Part shown: in pieces, positions 38,072 through 46,641 of the stretch | How the letters are laid out: each line of letters starts with the position of its first letter | How positions within the stretch are numbered: the stretch's first letter is position 1 | Origin: Gammaproteobacteria bacterium | GTDB taxonomy: Bacteria; Pseudomonadota; Gammaproteobacteria; Ga0077536 | Length of the DNA stretch: 57,835 nucleotides | Direction of reading: 5' to 3' | NCBI GenBank assembly: GCA_020845935.1 | Contig: JADLEV010000071.1 | Location: 1-57,835 of the forward strand | Program-made: the position numbers and the translations under genes | The notes under the pieces: generated by a model | What the model was told of the DNA's origin: nothing | The model's database searches: none | What the model saw: the letters and a program-made list of their open reading frames with translations, nothing else

Positions 38072-39334
38072 ATGCATGCCAACCTGCACAAACTGGATCG
38101 GCCGGACACCGAACCCGCCGAAGAAATATTCATTGGTCGCCAGCCGATTCTGGACGAGGAGCAGCAACTCTGCGCGTTCGAGCTGTTGTTTCGGCGCGAT
38201 ACGCAAAACCGCGCCGATGTGACGGACGACATGGCGGCGACCGCCACGGTGCTCACGCACGTAATCACCGAACTTGGCATCGAGGTCGCGCTTGGCCCAT
38301 ACCTCGGCTTCATCAATCTCGACGCCGACATGCTGTCGAGCGATGCAATCGAAATGCTGCCACCGGATCGGTTTGTGCTCGAAGTGCTGGAGACGGTCAC
38401 CGTGACCCCGCAGCTCATCGCCCGATGCGAGGTGCTGAAAAGCAGAGGCTATCGGATCGCGCTCGACGACTTCATCGCCGCCGAGGATCGGCATGCGGCA
38501 CTGCTCGACCTGGCTGACATCGTCAAGGTGGAGGTCAAGGGCATGGATGCCCCGGCGATCCGGCATGCGGTCGAGGTGCTGCGGCCGAGCGGTGCGCGGC
38601 TGCTGGCCGAGAAGGTCGACAATCTGGAACAGGTGGAACTGTGCCGGAAGCTCGGCTTCGAGCTGTTCCAGGGCTACTACTTCGCCAAACCGACCATCCT
38701 TTCCGGCCGCAAGCTGGCGCATTCCGAGCTGACGCTGATCCGGCTGCTCGGCCTGATTCTGACGGAAGCCGAGACCAGCGAACTGGAAGCGGCATTCAAG
38801 CAGGAACCGGCACTGGTGCTGAATCTGATGCGGCTGTCGAATTCGGCGTTCTTTGGCTTGACGCAGCGCACCAATTCGCTGCGGCATGCGATCATGGTGC
38901 TTGGCCGCCGGCAATTGCAGCGCTGGCTGCAACTGCTGCTGTTCACCAGCCACAGCGGTGCAGCGAGCCCCTTGCTGCAGATCGCGGCAACGCGCGGCCG
39001 CTTGATGGAACTGCTCACCATCGAGCTGGAGGGAGCGAACCTCGAACGCTCCGATCGCGCCTTCATGGCTGGGATCCTGTCGCTGCTGCCTGCACTGCTG
39101 CACATGCCGCTCGAAGAAATCCTGGCGCATTTCGAAATCGTACCGGCGCTACGCGCGGCACTCCTGGCGCGCGAGGGTTCGCTGGGGCGGTTGCTGATGT
39201 TTGTGGAACTGCAGGAGCAGGGCGACGAGACGACCTGCCGCAAGCTCGCGGCACGCATCCCGGGTTGCAGCCTCGGTCGCGCCAATGCCCTGCTGACGCA
39301 GGCGATGGCCTGGGCGAACGGCATCGGGCGCTAG
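38072..39334 (+). CDS. degenerate EAL / HDOD domain protein (YuxH family)
   Basis: Cytoplasmic signalling protein of 420 residues. Residues 18-200 are an EAL fold: IFIGRQPILDEEQQLCAFELLF, GFINLDADML, VLEVLE, YRIALDDF and LFQGYYFAKP. The EAL motif itself reads ELL (Glu37-Leu39), the second Glu position reads VLEVLE and several metal ligands are altered, so cyclic di-GMP hydrolysis is unlikely. Residues 205-400 are an HDOD domain (SELTLIRLLGLI, LVLNLMRLSNSAFFG, RHAIMVLGRRQLQRWLQLLL). Such proteins act as scaffolds in signal pathways. Start 38072 (MHANLHKLDR) gives the usual short N-terminus. Divergent from the Nudix gene. Confidence 0.92.
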   Translation: MHANLHKLDRPDTEPAEEIFIGRQPILDEEQQLCAFELLFRRDTQNRADVTDDMAATATVLTHVITELGIEVALGPYLGFINLDADMLSSDAIEMLPPDRFVLEVLETVTVTPQLIARCEVLKSRGYRIALDDFIAAEDRHAALLDLADIVKVEVKGMDAPAIRHAVEVLRPSGARLLAEKVDNLEQVELCRKLGFELFQGYYFAKPTILSGRKLAHSELTLIRLLGLILTEAETSELEAAFKQEPALVLNLMRLSNSAFFGLTQRTNSLRHAIMVLGRRQLQRWLQLLLFTSHSGAASPLLQIAATRGRLMELLTIELEGANLERSDRAFMAGILSLLPALLHMPLEEILAHFEIVPALRAALLAREGSLGRLLMFVELQEQGDETTCRKLAARIPGCSLGRANALLTQAMAWANGIGR

Positions 39335-39424
39335 CCCGCGTCGCACCATGATCTGCTGCGGCCGCCGATCCGCTCACTGGCCGGTCGGCGCCTCGCATCG
39401 GTAACGCAAACCTCGGGTGGCCGG

Positions 39425-41008
39425 TTACCCGACTGCGCGACTCTGTCCCGCCCAGTAAGGCGCGCGCAGTGCCTTCTTGTCGGTCTTGCCGGCGGGGGTC
39501 TTGGGTAGCGCATCGCGGAAGGTGACGGATTTCGGCGCCTTGACGCCGCCGAGGCGTTGTTTGCAGTGCGCGATGACGGCGGCTTCGGCAATGCTGGCGC
39601 CGGTCGCGGTGACGACGATCGCGGTGACCGCTTCACCCCAGGTATCGTCGGGGATGCCGATCACGGCGCAGTCGCTGACCTCGCGCAACTCCAGGATCGC
39701 CGCTTCGACTTCCGCTGAAAATACGTTGAAGCCGCCGGTCACGATCATGTCCTTCTTGCGATCGACGATGTAGATGAAACCATCGGCGTCGCGATAGCCG
39801 ACATCCCCGGTGTGATGCCAACCGAAACGGCGGATTGCGGCGGTCTCTTCCGGCAACTCGAAATAGCTGTGACTGATCAGCCGACCGCGCGCGACGATCT
39901 CGCCGACTTCACCGGGGCCGAGCAGTCGGCCATCGTCGGCCATGACCGAGACCTGCACCGGATAACTGGCGCGGCCACAGCTCGCGAGCCGTTCCGGATG
40001 ATCCCCCGTGGCGGCGCGCGCGACGACCTCGGGTGGCAGCCACGTCAGGATCATCGGCGACTCGACCTGACCATAGCTCTGGCACAGGCACGGGCCGAAC
40101 ACCTCGACCGCGCGCTTGAAGCGCTCCGGTGCGACCGGCGAGCCGGCGAGCAGGAAGATGCGCAGGCTGGAATAGTCGTGGCGGGGCAGGTCCGGATGAT
40201 CGAGCAACGCGTACAGCGCGGTCGGCGGCAGGAAGGTATGCGTCACGCGATGGCGTTCGATCGCGCTCAGGAATTCGCCGGCATCGAAGCGCGGCAGGAT
40301 CACGTTGGTCGCGCCGAAGGTGCAGCTTGCGAGTGCGACGACACCGGCCGCGTGCGTCAATGGGGCGCTCGAGAGACAGACCGGTTCGGTGACCTCGTCG
40401 CGGCGCCAGTAGTGATACTGGATCTCCAGCATCGTGCCCCAACCGAGGTTGGTCACGTTCATGCCTTTCGCCGGGCCGGTCGTGCCGCCGGTGGCAAAGA
40501 TGCCGACGCGCCGCTCCGGACTGCCGAACGGATCGGACCAGTCGAGCGCGCTGTCGGGCACGCCGGCGGCATCGCCCAGCGCCATGAATTCATCGAGCGA
40601 CAGGTCACCGGCAAGTGGCTGGTCGAGGCAGATGGCCTGGCGCAACTCGGGCAATTCGCGTTTCAGCCGCGCGACATCGGCGGCATACGCGGAGTGATAG
40701 AACAGCCAGTGTGTGCGCACGTAGCGCAGATAGGCGAGATTGGCGTCGAGCGCGTTGCGCGCGTTGACCGGGATCCAGACCGCGCCGGCGCGCATCAGGC
40801 CGAGCAGGCAGAACAGCACCAGTGGATCATTCGGGGCATAAATCGCGGCGGCTTGCTCGCCGCGCAGGCCCGCACCATGCAATGCGCGGGCAATCCGCCA
40901 GGATGCCTCCCGCACGTCACGGTAGCGATAGCCGCGCGTGCCATCGGTAATCGCCGTGCGATCCGGCGCGAGTTCGGCACCCTTGTCGAAGTAATCGATG
41001 GCGCGCAT
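39425..41008 (-). CDS. acyl-CoA synthetase (AMP-forming), class I adenylate-forming
   Basis: Enzyme of 527 residues that activates a carboxylic acid via an acyl-AMP to the CoA thioester. Motifs: FATGGTTGPAKGM (A3, with Ala where Pro is common), SYGQVES (A5), HHTGDVGYRD (A7), DRKKDMIVTGGFNVFSAEVE (A8 hinge) and LPKTPAGKTDKKAL (A10 Lys). No membrane segment. The substrate cannot be read from sequence; long- or medium-chain fatty acid and aryl acids are all possible. Start 41008 (MRAIDYFDKGAELAPD) follows AGGA with 6 bases spacing. Divergent from the MATE gene, 132 bases between starts. Confidence 0.93.
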   Translation of the reverse strand: MRAIDYFDKGAELAPDRTAITDGTRGYRYRDVREASWRIARALHGAGLRGEQAAAIYAPNDPLVLFCLLGLMRAGAVWIPVNARNALDANLAYLRYVRTHWLFYHSAYAADVARLKRELPELRQAICLDQPLAGDLSLDEFMALGDAAGVPDSALDWSDPFGSPERRVGIFATGGTTGPAKGMNVTNLGWGTMLEIQYHYWRRDEVTEPVCLSSAPLTHAAGVVALASCTFGATNVILPRFDAGEFLSAIERHRVTHTFLPPTALYALLDHPDLPRHDYSSLRIFLLAGSPVAPERFKRAVEVFGPCLCQSYGQVESPMILTWLPPEVVARAATGDHPERLASCGRASYPVQVSVMADDGRLLGPGEVGEIVARGRLISHSYFELPEETAAIRRFGWHHTGDVGYRDADGFIYIVDRKKDMIVTGGFNVFSAEVEAAILELREVSDCAVIGIPDDTWGEAVTAIVVTATGASIAEAAVIAHCKQRLGGVKAPKSVTFRDALPKTPAGKTDKKALRAPYWAGQSRAVG

Positions 41009-41140
41009 GGAAATCCTGGTCGTCGTTGGATCGCGGGGAAGTGCGGCCGCATGATACCGGGCAGCTATTGGCTTGCCTATGTGACTTATGCTGCGCGTCA
41101 GCCTCTTGTTCCCGCCACGACGGACCGATAACTGGAACCC

Positions 41141-42562
41141 ATGACCGATCATCTCGACCGCCGTACCAAACTGATCACCGAAGGTTCTCTGGTGCGCTCG
41201 CTGGTCACGATCTCCGGGCCGATCGTGCTCACCAATCTGCTGCATTCGGCCTACCAGTTGACCGACACGTTCTGGGTCGGCCGGCTCGGCGCCGGTGCGG
41301 TCGCTTCGGTATCGGTGTGCTATCCGCTGCTGTTCTTCCTGATGAGCGCCGGGTTCGGCCTGTCGATCGCCGGCTCGGTGTTCGTCGCGCAGTTCGCCGG
41401 CGCCAGGCAGCCGGACAAGGTCAACTCGTCCGCGGCCCAGGTCTTGCTGATGGTACTGGTCGTCTCGCTGCTGCTGTCGGTCATCGGCTATTTCCTGGCC
41501 GGTCCGGCACTGCGCCTGATCGGCGTTGGCGAGGACATCTATCGCGACGCGAAAATCTACCTGGCGATTTCCTGCATCGGTCTGGTGTTCAGCTTCGGCT
41601 TCTTCGTGTTCCAGTCGATCCTGCGTGGTATCGGCGAGGTCCGCTTTCCGTTGCAGCTGATCGCGGCCACCGTGATCCTGAACGGCATTCTGGATCCGCT
41701 GTTCATCTTCGGCATTGGGTCGAGCCCCGGTTATGGTGTGGCCGGCGCGGCCTACGCGACCATCGGTACTCAGGCGGTTGCCGCGGTCATCGGCATCTAC
41801 ATCCTGTTCCGTGGTCGGCACGGAGTGCATGTGCGCTGGCGGGATTTCCTGCCCGACTGGCATTTCATGCTGCGGGCGATCTATGTCGGGCTGCCGGCCG
41901 CGATCGAACAATCCGCGCGCACGCTCGGCAGCCTGATGCTGGTGTTCCTCGCGACCGGGTTCGGCACGCTGGCGATCGCGACGCTGGGGATCGGCATGCG
42001 GATCCTCAGCTTCATCATGATTCCGGCGTTCGGTCTGGCGATGGCGACGACGACGCTGGTCGGTCAGAACATCGGCGCCGGCAATCGGGATCGCGCCGAC
42101 CAGGCGGCACGGCTCAGCGCCTGGGTCGCCTTCGGCGCGTTTTCGCTGATCGGTGTCGTGTTCTATCTGCTCGACGGGCCGTTGATCCGTTTGTTCGTAC
42201 CGAACGATCCGGCGCTGATCGGCGCCGGTGCCGAGTTCGTCCGGATCACGTCATTTGCATTCGGCGTGATGGCGGCGCAGCAGGTGTTGCTCGGCGCGTT
42301 TCGCGGTGCCGGCGGGACGATGGCGGCAATGTTGATCGCGCTGGTGACGCAATGGGTGCTGCAATTCCCGGTGTCGTATGTGCTGTCGCGCCACACCTCG
42401 CTCGGCGCGGTCGGTATCTGGTGGGGCTTCCCGGTCACCGGCTTTCTGGCAATGATCATCACGCTCGTCTGGTTCCTGCGCGGCACCTGGCATCAGCCGG
42501 CGATGAGCGAGACGGAACAGCTGGTGGAAGAGCTGAAGGACGAGATCCACCTGGATAACTGA
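41141..42562 (+). CDS. MATE family efflux transporter
   Basis: Inner-membrane exporter of 473 residues with about 12 predicted TM segments in two homologous halves. Family marks: MTISGPIVL-like start of TM1 (LVTISGPIVLTNLLHSAYQL), DTFWVGRLGAGAVASVSV, GFGLSIAGSVFVAQFAGAR in the first half, and IPAFGLAMATTTLVGQNIGAG in the second. MATE proteins expel cationic drugs or metabolites using Na+ or H+ gradients. Start 41141 (MTDHLDRRTKLITEG) with GGA close upstream. Followed by a small hypothetical gene after 7 bases, so probably a two-gene unit. Confidence 0.95.
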   Translation: MTDHLDRRTKLITEGSLVRSLVTISGPIVLTNLLHSAYQLTDTFWVGRLGAGAVASVSVCYPLLFFLMSAGFGLSIAGSVFVAQFAGARQPDKVNSSAAQVLLMVLVVSLLLSVIGYFLAGPALRLIGVGEDIYRDAKIYLAISCIGLVFSFGFFVFQSILRGIGEVRFPLQLIAATVILNGILDPLFIFGIGSSPGYGVAGAAYATIGTQAVAAVIGIYILFRGRHGVHVRWRDFLPDWHFMLRAIYVGLPAAIEQSARTLGSLMLVFLATGFGTLAIATLGIGMRILSFIMIPAFGLAMATTTLVGQNIGAGNRDRADQAARLSAWVAFGAFSLIGVVFYLLDGPLIRLFVPNDPALIGAGAEFVRITSFAFGVMAAQQVLLGAFRGAGGTMAAMLIALVTQWVLQFPVSYVLSRHTSLGAVGIWWGFPVTGFLAMIITLVWFLRGTWHQPAMSETEQLVEELKDEIHLDN

Positions 42563-42569
42563 CGATGGC

Positions 42570-42824
42570 ATGAACGTGCCTGCGCCGCGGCAGGCCGACG
42601 AGATCGCGATCGATTTCACCCGCGATCTCGATCCTGGGATCGGGCGGCCGCGCGCTCCGCTGGGCTATTTCGCGACCAAGACCGCGGCCGAGGCGATCGC
42701 GCGACGGCAGCCACTACCCGCGCAGTACTGGCGTCATGCCCGCTACCGGGAACTGCTCGGCTATCCCGCGTTTCTGCTGGGCCTCGTGATCGACTGGTTG
42801 ATGATCGCGAAGCCGACCTTGTAG
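42570..42824 (+). CDS. small hypothetical protein (84 aa)
   Basis: I do not recognise a family. The protein is soluble at the start (MNVPAPRQADEIAIDFTRDL), has a basic/aromatic middle (AQYWRHARYRELLGYPAF) and ends in one hydrophobic stretch (LLGLVIDWLMI) that could be a short membrane or amphipathic segment. Start 42570 lies 7 bases after the MATE stop and lacks a strong ribosome binding site, so coupling is likely if the gene is real. Codon use looks like that of its neighbours. A 14-base palindrome CCGCGGTACCGCGG (42835-42848) follows its stop. Confidence 0.55.
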   Translation: MNVPAPRQADEIAIDFTRDLDPGIGRPRAPLGYFATKTAAEAIARRQPLPAQYWRHARYRELLGYPAFLLGLVIDWLMIAKPTL

Positions 42825-42929
42825 TCGATCCGGACCGCGGTACCGCGGCGCGTGACTGGCCGGACAGACACGGGGGCCGCCCGGGGTGGTGCAGGGGCTC
42901 GCCTGCTCTTGCCTGAGGAAGCTCAGTAC

Positions 42930-44747
42930 CTAGAACGGAAACACGATCGGTGTCAGCGTCAGGGTGACGGCGGCGACGACGAGATTCAGCGGTCCGCCGA
43001 ACTTCAGATAATCGGTGAAGCGATAGCCGCCGGGGCCGTACACCATCAGATTGGTCTGATAGCCGACCGGGGTCGCGAAACCGCAGGAGGCGGCGATGGT
43101 CATCGCGACGATGAACGGCATCGGATGGACCCCGAGTTTGACCGCGGTCGCGAGCGCAATCGGAAAGATCAACACCGCGGCGGTATTGTTGCTGAGCAAT
43201 TCGGTGAACAGCATCGTCACACCATAGATGATGGCGAGCTGGAACAGCGGATCTTCGCCGGCCAGGCCGATGAGCCCGGTGGCGATGGAGTTGGCCAGCC
43301 CCGTCTCGGTGACCGCGCGGCCGATGCCGATCGCCGCGGCGATCACGATCAGCACCTGCCAATCGACCATCCGTCGCGCCGTGGTGGCCGCGCAGCAACG
43401 GGTCGCCAGCATCAAGCCGGCGGCGAGCATCGCCGCATGCAGCGTGCCGAAGTCGCGGGCGACGAAAAACGGATGTTGTTCGAACAGCGTCGCCAGCGTC
43501 ACCATGCCGACCAGGATCGCGAGCGCGACGTATGCCTTGTGATGGCGGATCGGGCTCGAATCCTCCAGCGAGCTGACCAGAGAGAAATCCACAGAGTCAC
43601 GCTGCTGCTGCACGAACGCGGGCCGGGCTTCGAGTAGCAAGGTATCGCCGGCTTGCAGTTCGATGTCGCCGATCTTCTGTTGCACGCGCTCGCCGCTGCG
43701 CGCGACTGCGATCACGACTGCGTTGTACTGCGTGCGGAAGCGGCCATCACGGATCGTCTTGCCGACCAGCGGGCAGCGATCGGAGACGACCGCTTCGACC
43801 AGCATGCGGCCTTCGCGCGGTCCATCGAGCTTGAACACCTGATTGGTCGCCGGGGTGAGGCCGCGGATCCGTTGCAGTTCGACCACGGAATCGATGACGC
43901 CGACGAACACCAGACGATCGTTGTCGCGGAGCCGCAAGGTGGGGCTGACCGCAGCGATGATCTCACCATCGCGTTCGACCTCGGCGAGATACATGCCGTG
44001 CAGATGGCGCAGGCCCGCCTCCTCGATGGTGATGCCGCCGATCGGGCCGCTGGGCGCGACCATCATCTCGACGGTGTAGGCCCGCGCATGCTCCGGATTG
44101 CGCACGACCGAGCCGCGTGAGGGCAACAACCAGCGGCTCGCAAGCAGCATGTAGATGATGCCGATGGTGGCGCAGGGCACGCCGATCCAGGCCAGGGTAA
44201 AGAAGCTGAATCCTCGCTCGACCTGACCGGCCTTCACCGCATCGCTCAGCAGGCCAGCGACGATCACGTTGGTGCTCGTGCCGATCAAGGTGCACAGGCC
44301 GCCGAGGATGGTCGCGTAGCTCAGCGGCAGCAGCAGCTTCGAAACGGGAATGCCGAACTTGCGGCCCCACTCGGTGACCGCGGGCAGCAGCGCGGCGACC
44401 AGCGGCGTGTTGTTCATGAACGCGGACAGCAGCGCCGTCGGCAGCATCAGCCGTGTTTGCGCGCCCGGGATGGTGCGCGGGTGGCCGAACACGCGCTGCG
44501 AGATCCACGCCATGACGCCAGTCTCGCGCAGGCCGGCGACGACGATGTACAGCACACCGACCGTGACCATGCCTTCATTGGCGAGTCCGGACAGCGCCTC
44601 ACGCGGGTCGAGCACGCCAAACAGCAGCAGGAAGGTCAGGCCGGCAAGCATGATTACGTCCGGTGCGATGCTGGTGAACAGCAGCAGCGCGAAGACGCCG
44701 AACAGCGTGCCGGCGGTGAGGTAGGCTTCGAGCGGTAATGAGAGCAT
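42930..44747 (-). CDS. SLC13/DASS-type permease with two TrkA-C domains
   Basis: Inner-membrane transporter of 605 residues. N-terminal TM block with FMNNTPLVAALLP and IGTSTNVIVAGLL (SLC13 anion/Na+ site motifs), then two soluble RCK_C/TrkA-C domains at about 205-375 (IGGITIEEAGLRHLHGMYLAEV and LVGKTIRDGRFRTQYNAVVIAV), then a C-terminal TM block with LLSNNTAAVLIFPIAL and SCGFATPVGYQTN. Family members carry sulfate, dicarboxylates or other anions; the substrate cannot be told. Start 44747 (MLSLPLEAYLTAG). Divergent from the TerC gene with 263 bases between starts. Confidence 0.93.
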   Translation of the reverse strand: MLSLPLEAYLTAGTLFGVFALLLFTSIAPDVIMLAGLTFLLLFGVLDPREALSGLANEGMVTVGVLYIVVAGLRETGVMAWISQRVFGHPRTIPGAQTRLMLPTALLSAFMNNTPLVAALLPAVTEWGRKFGIPVSKLLLPLSYATILGGLCTLIGTSTNVIVAGLLSDAVKAGQVERGFSFFTLAWIGVPCATIGIIYMLLASRWLLPSRGSVVRNPEHARAYTVEMMVAPSGPIGGITIEEAGLRHLHGMYLAEVERDGEIIAAVSPTLRLRDNDRLVFVGVIDSVVELQRIRGLTPATNQVFKLDGPREGRMLVEAVVSDRCPLVGKTIRDGRFRTQYNAVVIAVARSGERVQQKIGDIELQAGDTLLLEARPAFVQQQRDSVDFSLVSSLEDSSPIRHHKAYVALAILVGMVTLATLFEQHPFFVARDFGTLHAAMLAAGLMLATRCCAATTARRMVDWQVLIVIAAAIGIGRAVTETGLANSIATGLIGLAGEDPLFQLAIIYGVTMLFTELLSNNTAAVLIFPIALATAVKLGVHPMPFIVAMTIAASCGFATPVGYQTNLMVYGPGGYRFTDYLKFGGPLNLVVAAVTLTLTPIVFPF

Positions 44748-44872
44748 CGTCGGATCTGAGTGGTGCCAGCGCTTTGGGTTCGAGATGACTACGCGTGCAT
44801 TCTACAACCCGAGTCCCAAGTGGCAGCAGCGTTTTGCGCCGGCAAATGTTTCGAGTTGCCTCGCGCTGCAAT

Positions 44873-44895
44873 GGCATGAGCTTATGCCGTTTTTG
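44873..44895 (+). terminator. intrinsic terminator-like hairpin upstream of TerC gene
   Basis: GGCATGAGCTTATGCC (44873-44888) folds into a 5-6 bp stem with a tight loop, followed on the plus strand by GTTTTTG. Nothing on the plus strand ends here, so it may be an attenuator in the TerC leader rather than an end of gene. The rest of the 263-base gap holds TATACT at 44952 (possible -10, no good -35); no conserved riboswitch core was recognised. Confidence 0.45.
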
Positions 44896-45010
44896 TCTAC
44901 CTGGTGGCGGCGCACGCGCGACCCCACATGGCGGGTGACCGGGGCATCCCCTATACTGTCGGCGCCGGCACCGATCCCCACCTGACTGAAGATACGCGTC
45001 GCACAACTCC

Positions 45011-45685
45011 ATGGACCTAGTCACCCTGTGGCCCGAGCTCGTCGCGTTCGGACAAGTCGTATTGATCGATCTTGTGCTCGCCGGCGACAACGCGATTGTC
45101 GTCGCGATGGCTGCGGCGGGATTGCCCGCAGCCTACCGGCAGCGTGTGATCGTGATCGGCATTGCCGCGGCCACCGTGGCTCGCGTGCTGTTCGCGCTGG
45201 CGACGAATTTCCTATTGCAGATAATCGGGCTGATGCTCGCCGGCGGCCTGTTGCTGCTCTGGGTCTGCTGGAAGTTCTGGCGCGAGCTCGTGCACCAGCG
45301 CCGCAAGCGGCTATTTGAAGCGCACCATCAGCATCAACCACTCTCGACGGAAGACAACGCCGAACTGGCGCGCCCGCAGGCGCCGCTGCCGGGCGTGCAG
45401 GTCAAAACCTTCGGGCAGGCGGTGACGCAGATTGTGATCGCCGACGTCTCGATGTCGCTCGACAATGTGCTCGCCGTCGCCGGTGCCGCCGCCGAGCACA
45501 CCTGGGTGCTGGTGTTCGGGCTGATCCTGTCGGTCGCGCTGATGGGCGCCGCCGCCACGATCATCGCACGCCTGCTAAACCGCCATCCGTGGATTGCCTA
45601 CGTCGGCCTCGCCATGATTCTCTGGGTCGCGCTCGATATGGTGTATCGAGGATCGGTCGAAGTGTTGGCGGCAACGCTGACCTAA
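45011..45685 (+). CDS. TerC/YjbE family integral membrane protein
   Basis: Inner-membrane protein of 224 residues with about 6-7 TM segments. The two family signatures are both present: IDLVLAGDNAIVVAMA (Asp20, Asp26, Asn27) and IADVSMSLDNVLAVAGAA near residue 145, separated by a cytoplasmic loop rich in His and Gln (EAHHQHQP). TerC-family proteins are linked to Mn2+ export and metal loading of exported enzymes in other bacteria, and their genes are often under yybP-ykoY riboswitches. Start 45011 (MDLVTLWPEL). The gene faces the metallophosphoesterase gene convergently, 7 bases apart. Confidence 0.93.
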   Translation: MDLVTLWPELVAFGQVVLIDLVLAGDNAIVVAMAAAGLPAAYRQRVIVIGIAAATVARVLFALATNFLLQIIGLMLAGGLLLLWVCWKFWRELVHQRRKRLFEAHHQHQPLSTEDNAELARPQAPLPGVQVKTFGQAVTQIVIADVSMSLDNVLAVAGAAAEHTWVLVFGLILSVALMGAAATIIARLLNRHPWIAYVGLAMILWVALDMVYRGSVEVLAATLT

Positions 45686-45692
45686 CAACCGG

Positions 45693-46517
45693 TCAGGCGA
45701 CCACCTCGACGAACCGGCGTTCCAGCGCGCCGCTTCGTGCCGAATAAACGAAATAGCCTTTTTCCTTCGTGCCATCGTGGTTGTCGCGACTGATGGCGCA
45801 GCAGCGGTTGGTGGTGATCGTCGCCTTGTCGAAGGTGCGTTCGGTGAAGCCATGAAAGTGGCCATTGCAGATCGTGACCAGATTGAGGTCGCGTAACCGT
45901 CCCAGCAGATCGTCGGCATTCGCCGGCCGCATCATCACGCCATCGCCGAGTGGGAAATGGGTGAACAGCACGGTCGGGAGCGCGCGGTCGAAACGCGCAA
46001 GGTTGGCATCGAGCCACGCGAAGGTGTCGGCCTGGACGCTGCTACGGCTGTATTTGTCGCCTTCGGTCGAATCGAGTCCGATGAACTGCCAGTCGCGGTG
46101 TTCGAAGTGGTAGTTGATGCGGCCGGGGAACAGTTGCTCGTAGACCGAGCGGTCGGTCGGTTCGGTCCAATCGTGGTTGCCGATCACGGTGTAGTAATCG
46201 ATGCCGAGATCGCGCAGCGCATCGCGCATGCCGCCGAGCTCGCTCTGTCTGCCCTTCTCGCCGAGGTCACCGAGAATGAGGCAGAACTCCGGCCGTGGTT
46301 CCAGCGCGCGGATGCTGGCGTTCACCTTCGCGAACCAGCCCGGGCAGCGCTCGGTATGAAAATGGGTGTCGTTGAACGTGACGAACGTGAAATCGCCGCC
46401 CTTGCCATTGTCGGCGGCGCGCAAGCTCCCTGGCCACAGCCCGGCCGACAGCAGCGCACCGGCACCGACCCGCAGCAAGTCGCGGCGGGAACGCAAAGCA
46501 ACGTGGCTCATAGACAT
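45693..46517 (-). CDS. Tat-exported calcineurin-like metallophosphoesterase
   Basis: Periplasmic phosphoesterase of 274 residues. A twin-arginine signal RSRRDLLRVGAGALLSAGL lies at about residues 9-27, so export is as a folded protein. All metallophosphoesterase motifs are seen: FNDTHFH, ILGDLGEKG, GNHDWTEP, FTHFPL and NGHFHGF. Substrate unknown; related enzymes act on phosphodiesters or 3',5'-cyclic AMP. Start 46517 (MSMSHVALRS) follows GGAAGG with 7 bases spacing; an ATG at 46559 is possible but lacks one. It is divergent from the subtilisin-like gene and convergent with the TerC gene. Confidence 0.93.
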   Translation of the reverse strand: MSMSHVALRSRRDLLRVGAGALLSAGLWPGSLRAADNGKGGDFTFVTFNDTHFHTERCPGWFAKVNASIRALEPRPEFCLILGDLGEKGRQSELGGMRDALRDLGIDYYTVIGNHDWTEPTDRSVYEQLFPGRINYHFEHRDWQFIGLDSTEGDKYSRSSVQADTFAWLDANLARFDRALPTVLFTHFPLGDGVMMRPANADDLLGRLRDLNLVTICNGHFHGFTERTFDKATITTNRCCAISRDNHDGTKEKGYFVYSARSGALERRFVEVVA

Positions 46518-46641
46518 GTCACAGCCTTCCAGGAGGAGGGTGGCGCGATTCGCCGGCACAGCTTAATGCCAGTTGCGGTTGGATGAAATGCCGTGCGTTG
46601 GCAGGTGCTTGCGTGCGGTGGGTATGCTTCAATGCCCGCCG

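Noticed and set aside
44952-44957. TATACT as promoter -10 for the TerC gene
   Set aside because: No acceptable -35 element at 16-18 bases; kept only as a weak possibility.
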